NCBI RefSeq assembly: GCF_900635445.1 | Contig: NZ_LR134117.1 | Span: 372,001-436,000 of the forward strand | Length of the DNA: 64,000 nt | From: Serratia odorifera | GTDB lineage: Bacteria > Pseudomonadota > Gammaproteobacteria > Enterobacterales > Enterobacteriaceae | Direction of reading: 5' to 3' | Shown here: piece by piece, positions 19,622 through 28,655 of the stretch | How the letters are laid out: every line of letters starts with the position of its first letter | How positions within the stretch are numbered: the first letter of the stretch is position 1 | The notes under the pieces: generated by a model | Told to the model about the DNA's origin: nothing | What the model saw: the letters and a program-made list of their open reading frames with translations, nothing else | The model's database searches: none | Position numbers and translations under genes: made by a program

Positions 19622-21022
19622 TTAGTCCTGCGCCAACTGCGCGCGCTTTTTCTGGCGGTTGACCTTGAAGTAGTAGCCAGCCAATAGCAACGCCACCCAC
19701 ACCAGGCCGGCGTACAGCGACACGCGGGTGGTTGGGAAGTAGCCGATCAGACCAATGATGAACACCAGGAACACGATGGCGATCACCGCGGTGAACACCC
19801 CACCACGCAGCGGAAACTCCAGCTTCTTGACCTGCTCTTTGCTCAAACTGCGACGAAAAGCGATCTGCGAACACAGGATCATGATCCAGACCCAGACGGT
19901 GGCAAAGGTGGCCAGCGATGCAATTACCAGGAATACGCTTTCCGGCATGATGTAGTTGAGATAGACCGCAATCAGCAGCGCCGCCATCATCACCACCACC
20001 GTGACCCACGGAATGCCGCGTTTGGACACCTTGCTGAACATTTTCGGCGCATGGCCCTGTTCGGCCATGCCGTGCAGCATGCGGCCCACGCCAAACACAT
20101 CGCTGTTAATCGCCGACAGCGAGGCGGTGATCACCACAAAATTGAGGATGCCGGCAGCCACGGTGATCCCCATGTGCTGGAAGGTCAGCACGAACGGGCT
20201 GCCGTTGGTTCCCACCTGGTTCCACGGGTAAATCGACATGATCACGAACAGCGTACCGACGTAGAACACCAGAATACGCCACGGTACCGAGTTGATGGCT
20301 TTCGGGATCGACTTCTTCGGATCCTTGGCTTCCCCAGCGGTAATACCGATAATTTCAATGCCGCCATAGGCAAACATCACCAGTTGCAGCGACAGGATCA
20401 TGCCGATAAAGCCGTTGCTGAAGAAGCCGCCATTGCTCCACAGGTTGTGGATGCCGGTGGCCTGCCCTCCGTTGCCGATACCCCAGACGATGATGCCGAT
20501 ACCGGCTGCAATCATGATGATAATGGTGGCAACTTTAAAGAACGAGAACCAGAACTCCAGTTCACCGAACACCTTGACGCTCATCAGGTTGATGGCGCCA
20601 ATGATCAGCACCACGCTCAATACCCAAATCCAGTGCTGCACCTCCGGGAACCAGACGCCCATATAAATGCCGAACGCGGTAACGTCGGCAATGGCGACAA
20701 TCAGAATTTCAAAACAGTAGGTCCAGCCGGTGATATAACCGGCCATCGGGCCAAGATAATCCTGCGCATAGCGCGAAAACGAACTGGCCTGCGGATTGTT
20801 GACCGACATCTCGCCCAGCGCGCGCATGATGATGAACGCGACAATACCGCCGATCAGATACGCCAGCAGTACGCTGGGGCCAGCCATGCGGATAGCGTCC
20901 GCCGAGCCGTAAAACAGCCCGGTGCCAATCGCCGAGCCGAGCGCCATAAAACGAATGTGACGCGTACTGAGGCCACGCTTGAGCTTATTGGCCGGTGGGG
21001 TAGAGGGTGTTTCCTGTTGCAT
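19622..21022 (-). CDS. proY: Proline-specific permease ProY
   Basis: This is an amino-acid permease of the AAT/APC superfamily, with 12 predicted membrane segments over 466 residues. The N terminus RGLSTRHIRFMALGSAIGTGLFYGSA holds the APC substrate-binding turn, followed by EMSVNNPQASSFSRYAQDYLGP. E. coli ProY can import proline when expressed; the true substrate range is uncertain. It is downstream of brnQ, separated by a terminator hairpin. Confidence 0.88.
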   Translation of the reverse strand: MQQETPSTPPANKLKRGLSTRHIRFMALGSAIGTGLFYGSADAIRMAGPSVLLAYLIGGIVAFIIMRALGEMSVNNPQASSFSRYAQDYLGPMAGYITGWTYCFEILIVAIADVTAFGIYMGVWFPEVQHWIWVLSVVLIIGAINLMSVKVFGELEFWFSFFKVATIIIMIAAGIGIIVWGIGNGGQATGIHNLWSNGGFFSNGFIGMILSLQLVMFAYGGIEIIGITAGEAKDPKKSIPKAINSVPWRILVFYVGTLFVIMSIYPWNQVGTNGSPFVLTFQHMGITVAAGILNFVVITASLSAINSDVFGVGRMLHGMAEQGHAPKMFSKVSKRGIPWVTVVVMMAALLIAVYLNYIMPESVFLVIASLATFATVWVWIMILCSQIAFRRSLSKEQVKKLEFPLRGGVFTAVIAIVFLVFIIGLIGYFPTTRVSLYAGLVWVALLLAGYYFKVNRQKKRAQLAQD

Positions 21023-21046
21023 TTAAAGACCTGTCTTCTTATACGC

Positions 21047-21072
21047 AAAAAAGCCACGGACAAGTCCGTGGC
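21047..21072 (-). terminator. Terminator between brnQ and proY
   Basis: GCCACGGAC and GTCCGTGGC with a 2-base loop; on the minus strand it is followed by TTTTTT. Confidence 0.88.
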
Positions 21073-21092
21073 CCAAAATTCTGACCGCTCGG

Positions 21093-22412
21093 TTATTGAT
21101 GCACGGTAACTTCAGCGCGCGTACATACCCGATCGTAAATGGCGGCCAAGACCAGCATCAACATCGACGGCGGCAACCAGGCCAGTCCCTGTTCGGCCAG
21201 CGGTAGATGCGTGCTCCACGCCGGCAGCAGGTGCTGGAAGCTGGATGCCTTCACGGCGTCAAGGATACCAAACAACAGGCTGATGAGCATCACCGGCGCG
21301 ACAATACGCGGTGCACTGTGCCACATCCGCAGCGTGAAGCTCAATACCACCAGTACAATGCACGGCGGATAGATGGCCGTCAGCACCGGAATGGAAATCT
21401 GGATCAGATGGCTCAAACCGAGGTTGGACACCAGCATCGAGAACAGACCCAAAATGAACACCAGCGTCTTGTAGGAAAACGGCAGATATTGCGCAAAGAA
21501 TTCCGCACAGGCGCAGGTCAGGCCCACCGCGGTAACCATACAGGCAATGAAAATCAGCGCCGCCAGGAAGAAACTGCCCAGACTACCGAAGGTATTTTGC
21601 ACGTAAGCGTGCAGGATCACCGCGCCGTTGGTGGCGTCAGGTACCAGCACCCCACTGCCGGAGCCCAGTTTGAACAGGCTCAGGTAAACCAGCGTCAGGC
21701 CGATACCGGCGATCAGACCGGCGAAAATGGTGTAACGGGTAAGCAGTCCGGCGTCCTTCACCCCACGCGAACGCGCGGCGTTGACTATCACGATACCGAA
21801 GACCATCGCACCCAGGGTATCCATGGTCAGATAGCCATTGACGAAGCCCGAGGAGAACGGCACGTTTTGATAGATGTCGATAGCGGGAACCGGCGAACCT
21901 GCCGGCCACAGCAGTGCAGCAACGCCCAGCGCGCCCAGTGCGACGATCTTCAGCGGCGCCAGAATATGGCCCACGGTATCAAGCAGTCGCCCCGGATAGA
22001 GAGAGATGGCCACCACCAGCGCAAAATAGACCACGCTATAGATAAACAGCGGCGTAGCGCCGTCACCGGTCAACGGTGCGATGCCCACTTCGAAAGAAAC
22101 GGTTGCGGTACGCGGAATGGCGAATAGCGGGCCGACGGCCAGATAGCAGACGGTGGCCAGCAGTAAACCGGCTTTGCGACCGATTGGCGAGCTGAGGGCG
22201 TCAATACCGCCGCCAACCCGCGCCAGCGCGATCACCGTCATCACCGGTAGGCCCACGGCGGTAATCAGGAAGCCGAGTGCCGCGGTCCAGACGTGTTCAC
22301 CAGACTGCAAACCTACCATCGGCGGGAAAATGATATTCCCGGCGCCGACGAATAAGGCAAAGGTCATAAACCCCAATGCCAGAATATCTCTTGACGTTAA
22401 ACGATGACTCAT
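21093..22412 (-). CDS. brnQ: Branched-chain amino acid:sodium symporter BrnQ
   Basis: BrnQ (LIVCS family) imports leucine, isoleucine and valine with a cation. The 439-residue protein has 12 hydrophobic segments. It begins with the family motif DILALGFMTFALFVGAGNIIFPP and has the EVGIAPL and TMDTLGAMVFGIVIVNAARSRGV stretches. Its place between phoR-side genes and proY is as in E. coli. Confidence 0.95.
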   Translation of the reverse strand: MSHRLTSRDILALGFMTFALFVGAGNIIFPPMVGLQSGEHVWTAALGFLITAVGLPVMTVIALARVGGGIDALSSPIGRKAGLLLATVCYLAVGPLFAIPRTATVSFEVGIAPLTGDGATPLFIYSVVYFALVVAISLYPGRLLDTVGHILAPLKIVALGALGVAALLWPAGSPVPAIDIYQNVPFSSGFVNGYLTMDTLGAMVFGIVIVNAARSRGVKDAGLLTRYTIFAGLIAGIGLTLVYLSLFKLGSGSGVLVPDATNGAVILHAYVQNTFGSLGSFFLAALIFIACMVTAVGLTCACAEFFAQYLPFSYKTLVFILGLFSMLVSNLGLSHLIQISIPVLTAIYPPCIVLVVLSFTLRMWHSAPRIVAPVMLISLLFGILDAVKASSFQHLLPAWSTHLPLAEQGLAWLPPSMLMLVLAAIYDRVCTRAEVTVHQ

Positions 22413-22860
22413 ACGATGTCGTGTTGCCTGTTCAAATGAAAAAAAAGTTCGCTAGCATGGCGGCGTAGCGCCCCCATCCGGTTGTCGGCATGCCATGACA
22501 TCACAGCGCAACAAGGTCGAAAAACGCACAACTCCCGGCGTTTCATCCTTAATGCAGAAGTAACCACTGTTGATGTTTGGCGAGTTTTAGAAGTTATAAA
22601 ATGGAGGATTCATCCAACAACGGAGGGTAAGTAAATCGTTTATAGCGCCAAAAGGCAATACGTACGATAAAAAGCAGAGCTATTGACCAGACAATCTTTC
22701 ACCGCCAGTCGATCATGTCGGTCATATGGAAATATGCCCTACATGATTTGTATCATTTTTAATCAACCAACTCACAAAACGTGAAACAAATACCGTCTCG
22801 CCGCGCGCAAATGCCATTTAATGACGGTTTTTCGCGCGGCGTTAACGCATCTTTCCGCGC
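22413..22860. other. Gene-free stretch between brnQ and the MetE-like gene
   Basis: About 450 bases hold the upstream region of brnQ and the 3' flank of the MetE-like gene. I see no open frame with a ribosome site, no clear hairpin with a T run and no repeat. The middle is AT-richer than its surroundings. Confidence 0.6.
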
Positions 22861-23967
22861 TTACCAAACCTGCCCGGCAATGTTAACCACGCTACGCAGC
22901 TTGTCCCACTGCTGCTGTTCGCTCAGACTATTGCCCTCTTCCGTCGAGGCAAAGCCGCATTGTGTGCTGAGGCACAGTTGACGGCGGTCGACAAACTGCG
23001 CGGCCTCCTCCAGCCGTTGCTTCACCTGCTCAGGGTTCTCCAGTTCACCGTTTTTGGTAGTGATAAGCCCCAATACCACCTGCTGGCGGCCCGGCTTGAT
23101 AAAGCGTAGCGGTTCGAACCCGCCGGAACGTTGATTGTCATATTCCAGGAAGAAGGCATCGATATTCACCTGGCCGAACAGGATCTCCGCCACCGGCTCG
23201 TAACCGCCCTCTGAAATCCAGGTTGAGCGGAAGTTGCCACGACACACGTGCAGACCAATGGTCAGATCCTGCGGCTTGTCGGCGATCGCCGCATTCAGCA
23301 CATCGGCATAAATCCGCGCCAATTGATCCGGATCTTCGCCACGTTCGCGGATCTGGCGCCGTTGATCCTCGGAGCATAAATACGCCCACACCGTGTCATC
23401 CAACTGCAAATAACGGCAGCCGGCTGCATAAAATGCCGCGATGGCGTCACGATAGGTTTGCGCCAAATCGGCAAAATACGCATCCAGCTGCGGGTAGACC
23501 TGACTGTCGATCGCCTGACGGCCGCCGCGAAAATGCAGCACGCTCGGGCTGGGAATGGTCATCTTCGGTACTGCGTCACCGGCAATCGTCTGCAAATAAC
23601 GAAAATCTGCCAACATCGGGTGCTGTGGGTTAAAGCCCAGTTTACCCACCACTTTGATACTGCGCGCTTTGGTTTGCACTCCGTTGAACTGGATGCCCTG
23701 GTTGGCATCGTAGCCTTCTACGCCGTTCAGACCTTCCAGAAAATCAAAATGCCACCATGCCCGACGAAACTCACCGTCGGTAACCACCGCCAAACCAAGT
23801 GCCCGCTGTGCATCAACTGCCAGACGAATCTGCTCGTCTTCCACCGTACGCAGCGCGGCGGCATCGATTTCGCCACGCTGATACTGTTGGCGCGCGGTTT
23901 TTAGCGCCGCAGGGCGCAACAGGCTACCGACGACGTCGGCGTGAAAAGCGTGGTGACATTCGCACAT
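22861..23967 (-). CDS. Short MetE-like (B12-independent methionine synthase family) protein
   Basis: This 368-residue protein matches only the catalytic C-terminal half of MetE (YxjG/YxjH type), without the N-terminal folate-binding duplicate. All zinc ligands are visible: His240 and Cys242 in GLHVCRGN, Glu275 in FFLEYDN and Cys337 in STQCGFAS. It should therefore bind homocysteine thiolate and transfer a methyl group, but the donor is unclear; short relatives are thought to use donors other than methyl-folate. Candidate MetJ boxes lie about 86 bases upstream. E. coli has no gene here. Confidence 0.85.
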   Translation of the reverse strand: MCECHHAFHADVVGSLLRPAALKTARQQYQRGEIDAAALRTVEDEQIRLAVDAQRALGLAVVTDGEFRRAWWHFDFLEGLNGVEGYDANQGIQFNGVQTKARSIKVVGKLGFNPQHPMLADFRYLQTIAGDAVPKMTIPSPSVLHFRGGRQAIDSQVYPQLDAYFADLAQTYRDAIAAFYAAGCRYLQLDDTVWAYLCSEDQRRQIRERGEDPDQLARIYADVLNAAIADKPQDLTIGLHVCRGNFRSTWISEGGYEPVAEILFGQVNIDAFFLEYDNQRSGGFEPLRFIKPGRQQVVLGLITTKNGELENPEQVKQRLEEAAQFVDRRQLCLSTQCGFASTEEGNSLSEQQQWDKLRSVVNIAGQVW

Positions 23968-24052
23968 GATTTTGACTCCCAGTGACAGACAAGCGCTTAC
24001 AACCGCTCGCTTTAATGATTTACAGATTGAATTATTACGCCGGGTTACAAAC

Positions 24053-24076
24053 AGACATCCAGACGTCTAAACTTCC
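24053..24076 (-). promoter_or_regulatory. Candidate MetJ operator (tandem met boxes)
   Basis: Three adjacent 8-base units read AGACATCC (24053), AGACGTCT (24061, perfect met box) and AAACTTCC (24069), matching the consensus AGACGTCT at 6, 8 and 5 of 8 positions. Tandem met boxes are the MetJ recognition format. They lie upstream of the MetE-like gene only. Confidence 0.7.
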
Positions 24077-24233
24077 GAATTAATCCTGTCACGTACCAAG
24101 TAGAACGGCAACGGAAAAATTTTCATCGGCATTGAAGAAAATTCACTTTGATTTGTCGCATCGGAGATTGGCAGAGGAATCGTCGTTTATTGCTGGCCCG
24201 CCGCCGTAACGATCGTCGCCGGCGGATCGAGGC

Positions 24234-25169
24234 TTATTCCAGCCCCAGCAGGCTACGCGTTTTATGCAACGTGGTTGGCGGTAACGGCAGGTAGCCGTCA
24301 TGGTTCACCAGGTTTTGCCCCTGCTCGGACAATACCCGATCGAGAAACGCGGCGGTGAGCGGTTCCAGCGGCTGGTTAGGTGCTTTATTGATGTAAATAT
24401 AGAGATAACGGGCCAGCGGATAACTGCCGTTGCGCACGTTGTCTTCGGTCGGCGCAATGTAATCCTCGCCGCGGGTGGCCAAAGGCAGCAAACGCACGCC
24501 ACTGGCACGGAAACCAATACTGGCATACCCCACGCTGTTAAGCGATCCGGCCACCGCCTGCACCACCGATGCAGAGCCGGGCAATTCATTCACCCGCGCC
24601 ATAAAATCGCCGCCGCACAGGGCGCGCAGCTTGAAGTAACCGTAAGTGCCGGACGCAGAGTTGCGACCAAAGCGCTGCATGCTGCGCTGTGCCCAATCAC
24701 CGCTCAGGCCAAGCTGACCCCAGCGTTGCAACGGCTGAGCTTCACCACAGCGACGGGTAGCGGAGAAAATCTGATCGAGTTGGCGCAGGTTAAGGCCGCG
24801 TAGCGGGTTGTCCTGATGCACCAAGACCACCAGCGCATCCACCGCTACCGGCACCGCCAGTGGCGCGTAGCCGTAACGATGTTCGAAGGCTGCCAGCTCG
24901 GCTGCCTTCATCGGCCGACTCATCGGCCCCAGTTGCGCGGCCCCGGCAGCCAACGCCGTCGGCGCGGTCGAAGACCCGGCCGCCTGTATCTGCAGATTAA
25001 CGTTGGGATAGTGTTGACTGAAATCCTGCCCCCACAGCGCCATCAGATTGGCCAGCGTATCTGAGCCGACGCTGGACAGGTTGCCCGCCAGCATGCCGCC
25101 CGGCTGCGCCGACACGCCCTGGCTAAACAGTAGCGCCAGGCAGAGCCACACTCCTCGGGACAATCGCAT
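24234..25169 (-). CDS. PstS-like phosphate-binding periplasmic protein
   Basis: This 311-residue exported protein starts with a signal peptide (about residues 1-22, ending GVSAQ) and is a PBP-like phosphate-binding domain: LSSVGSDTLANLM, QAAGSSTAPTALAAGAAQLGPMSRPM and GRNSASGTYGYF are the phosphate-contact loops of PstS-type proteins. It begins 16 bases after the phoR stop, so it is co-transcribed with phoBR. No pstCAB genes are adjacent; it may serve a distant Pst system or act as a sensor partner. The ATG at 25169 with a GAGG site is preferred to the GTG one codon upstream. Confidence 0.85.
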   Translation of the reverse strand: MRLSRGVWLCLALLFSQGVSAQPGGMLAGNLSSVGSDTLANLMALWGQDFSQHYPNVNLQIQAAGSSTAPTALAAGAAQLGPMSRPMKAAELAAFEHRYGYAPLAVPVAVDALVVLVHQDNPLRGLNLRQLDQIFSATRRCGEAQPLQRWGQLGLSGDWAQRSMQRFGRNSASGTYGYFKLRALCGGDFMARVNELPGSASVVQAVAGSLNSVGYASIGFRASGVRLLPLATRGEDYIAPTEDNVRNGSYPLARYLYIYINKAPNQPLEPLTAAFLDRVLSEQGQNLVNHDGYLPLPPTTLHKTRSLLGLE

Positions 25170-25185
25170 CACTTCGCCTCACGCG

Positions 25186-26502
25186 TTAATGTTTCAGCGC
25201 ATTCTCTGACAAAGCCGCAGGAACAATCAACCGGTTAGGCAAGGTAAAAATGAAACGTGTGCCGAGACCCGGTTCACTGAGCACTTCCAGCCGCGCATCG
25301 TGGTGACCCAGCGCGTGTTTGACGATCGCCAGCCCCAACCCGCTGCCGCCGGTCTGGCGGGAACGCGCCTTGTCGACGCGATAGAAACGTTCGGTCAGCC
25401 GCGGGATGTGCTCGGCGGCAATCCCCGGCCCGTTATCGCTGACCTGGAACTGCGCGCCATGCGGCGTCTGTTGCCAGCTGACTTCGATATGGGTGCCGGT
25501 CGGCGTGTGATTTACCGCGTTGTACACCAGGTTGGATACCGCGCTTCGCAATTGATCCTCGTTGCCAAACACCTTCAATCCGTCATTCACCCGGAAGGTA
25601 ATCTGGTGATTACCTCCGCTCAGCGACTGGGCCTCGCGCTGCAACACCCGCAGCATCAACGGCACGTCGACCTTTTCGTTCATATCAACGATCGGCGCCG
25701 CCTCAATGCGCGAAAGCGTCAGCAACTGTTTCACCAGCCCGTCCATGCGCCGGGTCTGCTCCTGCATGGTACTCAGCGCCTTGCTGCGCAGCGAGCCGTC
25801 CATTTCCTGGTCGCTCATCATTTCCAGATAGCCTTGCAGCACGGTTAACGGCGTGCGCAATTCGTGGCTGACGTTGGCAAAGAAGTTGCGTCGGGCGCCT
25901 TCGAGCTGACGCATCTGGGTAACATCGCGGGCAACCATTAGCAACTGCCCTTCCGAATAGGGCATGACGCGAAACTCAACGTAATGTTCATTATTGAGTT
26001 GCAGCGTCAGCGGGCGCGAGAATTCCTGCTGTTGCAAATAGCTGCTGAATTCAGGATAACGCAGCAGGTTGAGAATATGCTGGCCATTGTCTTCCGGCCA
26101 GCGGAAGCCCAGCAAATGCTGAGCCAGTCCGTTGCACCAGAAGATATTCCCCTCTTCGGTGGTCATGACTACCGCGTCGGGCAACGACTCGGCACCGCTG
26201 CGAAAACGCTTGATCAGCAAGGCCAGTTCACGCCGACGCCGACGGTTGCGTTGCTGCATCTGGTAAAGGCCATAGAACAGCGGCTCCCAGCTCCAACGTC
26301 CGGGCGGCGGCGTCATGCTGCGATCCACCCATAGCCAGTGCGAAAGCTTGAGCTGGTTATAGAAGTTCCACATCAGCGCGGCCAGTACCGCCGTCAGCAG
26401 CCACCAGGACAGATACCCGAAAATCAGGCCCAGCAACAGCGCGGGCAAACAGAAAAGGGCCAGCTCCAAAGCCAGCCTCTTCCAGGAAAGGCGTTCTAGC
26501 AC
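25186..26502 (-). CDS. phoR: Phosphate regulon sensor histidine kinase PhoR
   Basis: PhoR is the inner-membrane kinase that phosphorylates PhoB under phosphate limitation and dephosphorylates it otherwise. The 438-residue protein has two N-terminal membrane segments (about 10-45), a PAS domain (about 100-190), the H-box NVSHELRTPLT with His213, and the ATPase boxes VYNAVNHTP, DNGPGIA and GGSGLGLAIV. It is in the phoB-phoR order with 24 bases between. Confidence 0.97.
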   Translation of the reverse strand: MLERLSWKRLALELALFCLPALLLGLIFGYLSWWLLTAVLAALMWNFYNQLKLSHWLWVDRSMTPPPGRWSWEPLFYGLYQMQQRNRRRRRELALLIKRFRSGAESLPDAVVMTTEEGNIFWCNGLAQHLLGFRWPEDNGQHILNLLRYPEFSSYLQQQEFSRPLTLQLNNEHYVEFRVMPYSEGQLLMVARDVTQMRQLEGARRNFFANVSHELRTPLTVLQGYLEMMSDQEMDGSLRSKALSTMQEQTRRMDGLVKQLLTLSRIEAAPIVDMNEKVDVPLMLRVLQREAQSLSGGNHQITFRVNDGLKVFGNEDQLRSAVSNLVYNAVNHTPTGTHIEVSWQQTPHGAQFQVSDNGPGIAAEHIPRLTERFYRVDKARSRQTGGSGLGLAIVKHALGHHDARLEVLSEPGLGTRFIFTLPNRLIVPAALSENALKH

Positions 26503-26526
26503 GTTATGTTCTCCAGCACGGCGCGT

Positions 26527-27216
26527 TTAATAGCGCGTTGAGAACCGGTAACCGGTGCCCCGAACGGTTTGAACCATCTTGTCATGACCACTGGTCTCCA
26601 GCGCCTTTCGCAGCCGGCGGATATGCACGTCAACGGTACGATCTTCCACATAAACGTTAGTGCCCCAGACGTGATTAAGCAACTGCTCGCGGCTATAAAC
26701 ACGCTCTGGATGGGTCATAAAGAAATGCAGCAGCTTGAACTCGGTGGGCCCCATATCCAGAGCCAGTTCGTTGGCCATCACCCGGTGTGAAGAAGGATCC
26801 AGGCTCAGGCCCTGCATTTCGATCACCTCTTCTACCGCCATCGGCGATATGCGACGCATGACCGCCTTGATACGCGCCACCAGCTCCTTGGGGGAAAACG
26901 GTTTGGTAATGTAGTCATCAGCCCCCACTTCCAGGCCGCGCACCCGATCTTCTTCTTCGCCGCGCGCGGTCAGCATCATTACCGGAATGTCACGGGTCAG
27001 CGCTTCGCGCTTCATATGCTTGATAAATTGAATGCCGGAGCCGCCAGGCAGCATCCAGTCGAGTAACACCAAATCAGGGAACGGCTCAGACAGGCGCGTC
27101 ACGGCGCTGTCATAATCCTCGGCTTCCAACGGTTGGTAACCATTCTGTTCCAACACAAAGCACACCATCTCACGGATCGGCGCTTCATCTTCCACCACCA
27201 GTATGCGTCTTGCCAT
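26527..27216 (-). CDS. phoB: Phosphate regulon response regulator PhoB
   Basis: PhoB activates Pho-regulon genes after phosphorylation of Asp53 (VLLDWMLPG). The 229-residue protein has a receiver domain with VVEDEAPIREM and the Lys in FSPKELVARIKA, and an OmpR-type winged-helix domain ending VQTVRGTGYRFS. The ATG at 27216 (MARRILVVEDE) gives E. coli length; an upstream in-frame start overlaps the promoter. A Pho box upstream indicates autoregulation. Confidence 0.97.
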   Translation of the reverse strand: MARRILVVEDEAPIREMVCFVLEQNGYQPLEAEDYDSAVTRLSEPFPDLVLLDWMLPGGSGIQFIKHMKREALTRDIPVMMLTARGEEEDRVRGLEVGADDYITKPFSPKELVARIKAVMRRISPMAVEEVIEMQGLSLDPSSHRVMANELALDMGPTEFKLLHFFMTHPERVYSREQLLNHVWGTNVYVEDRTVDVHIRRLRKALETSGHDKMVQTVRGTGYRFSTRY

Positions 27217-27270
27217 CGTCAATCCTGCCAATGTGTTAGCGATCACAATTTGATTGCGGGCGCCATTATG

Positions 27271-27297
27271 CGTCAGTTTTGTGACAGATTTATGAAA
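27271..27297 (-). promoter_or_regulatory. Pho box and promoter of phoB
   Basis: Read on the minus strand, TTTCATAAAT is followed by CTGTCACAAAA and CTGACG, then CATAAT as the -10. This is nearly identical in layout to the E. coli phoB promoter, with repeats 11 bases apart. Confidence 0.85.
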
Positions 27298-27427
27298 TAA
27301 ACCGCGTTGCAAAAGTCACTTTATGAATGCCATTAAGCATAGCGACAAATTCGAGCGTGCAGAAAAACCCTTTTTTGTTTCCCTGCCCTTATAATCATCG
27401 CAACATTTTTTACGCTACGGTAGAAAC

Positions 27428-28655
27428 ATGCGCCTGATACACACCTCCGACTGGCATCTTGGCCAACACTTCTTCACCAAAAGCCGCGCCGCCGAACATC
27501 AGGCATTTTTGCGCTGGCTGATTGAACAGATCGACCAACAGCAGGTAGACGCGCTGATCGTTGCCGGCGACCTGTTCGATACCGGTTCACCGCCGAGCTA
27601 CGCGCGCGAGCTGTATAACCGTTTCGTGGTGGAACTGCAGCGCACCGGCTGCCAATTGGTGGTGCTGGGTGGCAATCATGATTCCGTGGCGACGCTGAAC
27701 GAATCGCGTGAATTATTATCCTGCTTGAATACCACCGTGATCGCCAATGCACAGAGCGAACTCGACCGGCAGATCGTGATACTGAATCAACGTGACGGCC
27801 GACCCGGCGCGGTGCTGTGCGCGATTCCCTTTTTACGCCCACGCGATCTGCTGCTCAGCCGGGCCGGTGAATCCGGCAGCCAGAAACAGGCGGCGTTGCA
27901 AGAAGCGATTGCCGAGCATTATCAAACGCTGTATCAGGCCGCCTGTACGCGCCGTGATGCGCTCGGTGGCGCATTGCCGATCGTCGCCACCGGCCACCTG
28001 ACTACCGTTGGCGTGACCAGCTCCGATTCGGTGCGCGATATTTATATCGGCACGCTCGACGCCTTTCCGGCGCAGGCCTTCCCACCTGCGGATTATATCG
28101 CACTTGGCCATATTCACCGCGCGCAAATGGTGGCGAAGAGCGAACACATCCGCTACAGCGGTTCGCCTATCCCGCTCAGTTTCGACGAGTTGGGTAACGC
28201 CAAAAGCGTGTTTATGGTGGATTTTGCCGACGGCGCGTTGCGTAAAATTACGCCGCTGGAAATCCCCTGCGTTCAGCCGATGCAGTTGATCAAGGGAGAT
28301 TTACCGCAAATAGAGCGCCAGTTGCAGCAGTTCGCCGATTATCATGGCGAGTTGCCGGTATGGCTGGATATCGAGGTAGCAACACAGGATTACCTGAGCG
28401 ACATCCAGCGGCGCATCCAACATCTGACGGATGAACTGCCGGTAGAGGTGGTGCTGCTGCGACGCAGCAAAGAACAGCGCCGTCAGGTGATTGACCGCCA
28501 GGACAAAGAGACGCTGAACGAACTGAGCGTCAACGAGGTCTTTGAGCGACGGTTAGCGCTGGAAACCGAGTTGGCCGCCCCCCCGCCGCGAGCGAATGCG
28601 TGAAATGTTCCGCCAATCGGTGGACGCGGTGCAGCAACAGGAGCCTTCGGCATGA
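27428..28655 (+). CDS. sbcD: Exonuclease SbcCD subunit D (3' frameshift as read)
   Basis: SbcD is the Mre11-type metallonuclease that, with SbcC, cleaves DNA hairpins and ends. It shows the phosphoesterase motifs TSDWHLGQ, VAGDLFDTG, LGGNHDS and ATGHLT and the late GHIHRAQ. As read, the frame stops at 28603. A run of seven C at 28578-28584 shifts the tail; with six C the frame continues through RERMREMFRQSVDAVQQ to a TGA that overlaps the sbcC ATG by 4 bases (ATGA), giving 408 residues against 400 in E. coli. Sequencing error is likely. Confidence 0.92.

Noticed and set aside
20051..21109. 352-codon open frame opposite proY
   Set aside because: It is the antisense frame of an intact conserved gene, has a His/Gln/Arg-rich non-protein composition and no ribosome site; GC-rich DNA commonly gives such frames.
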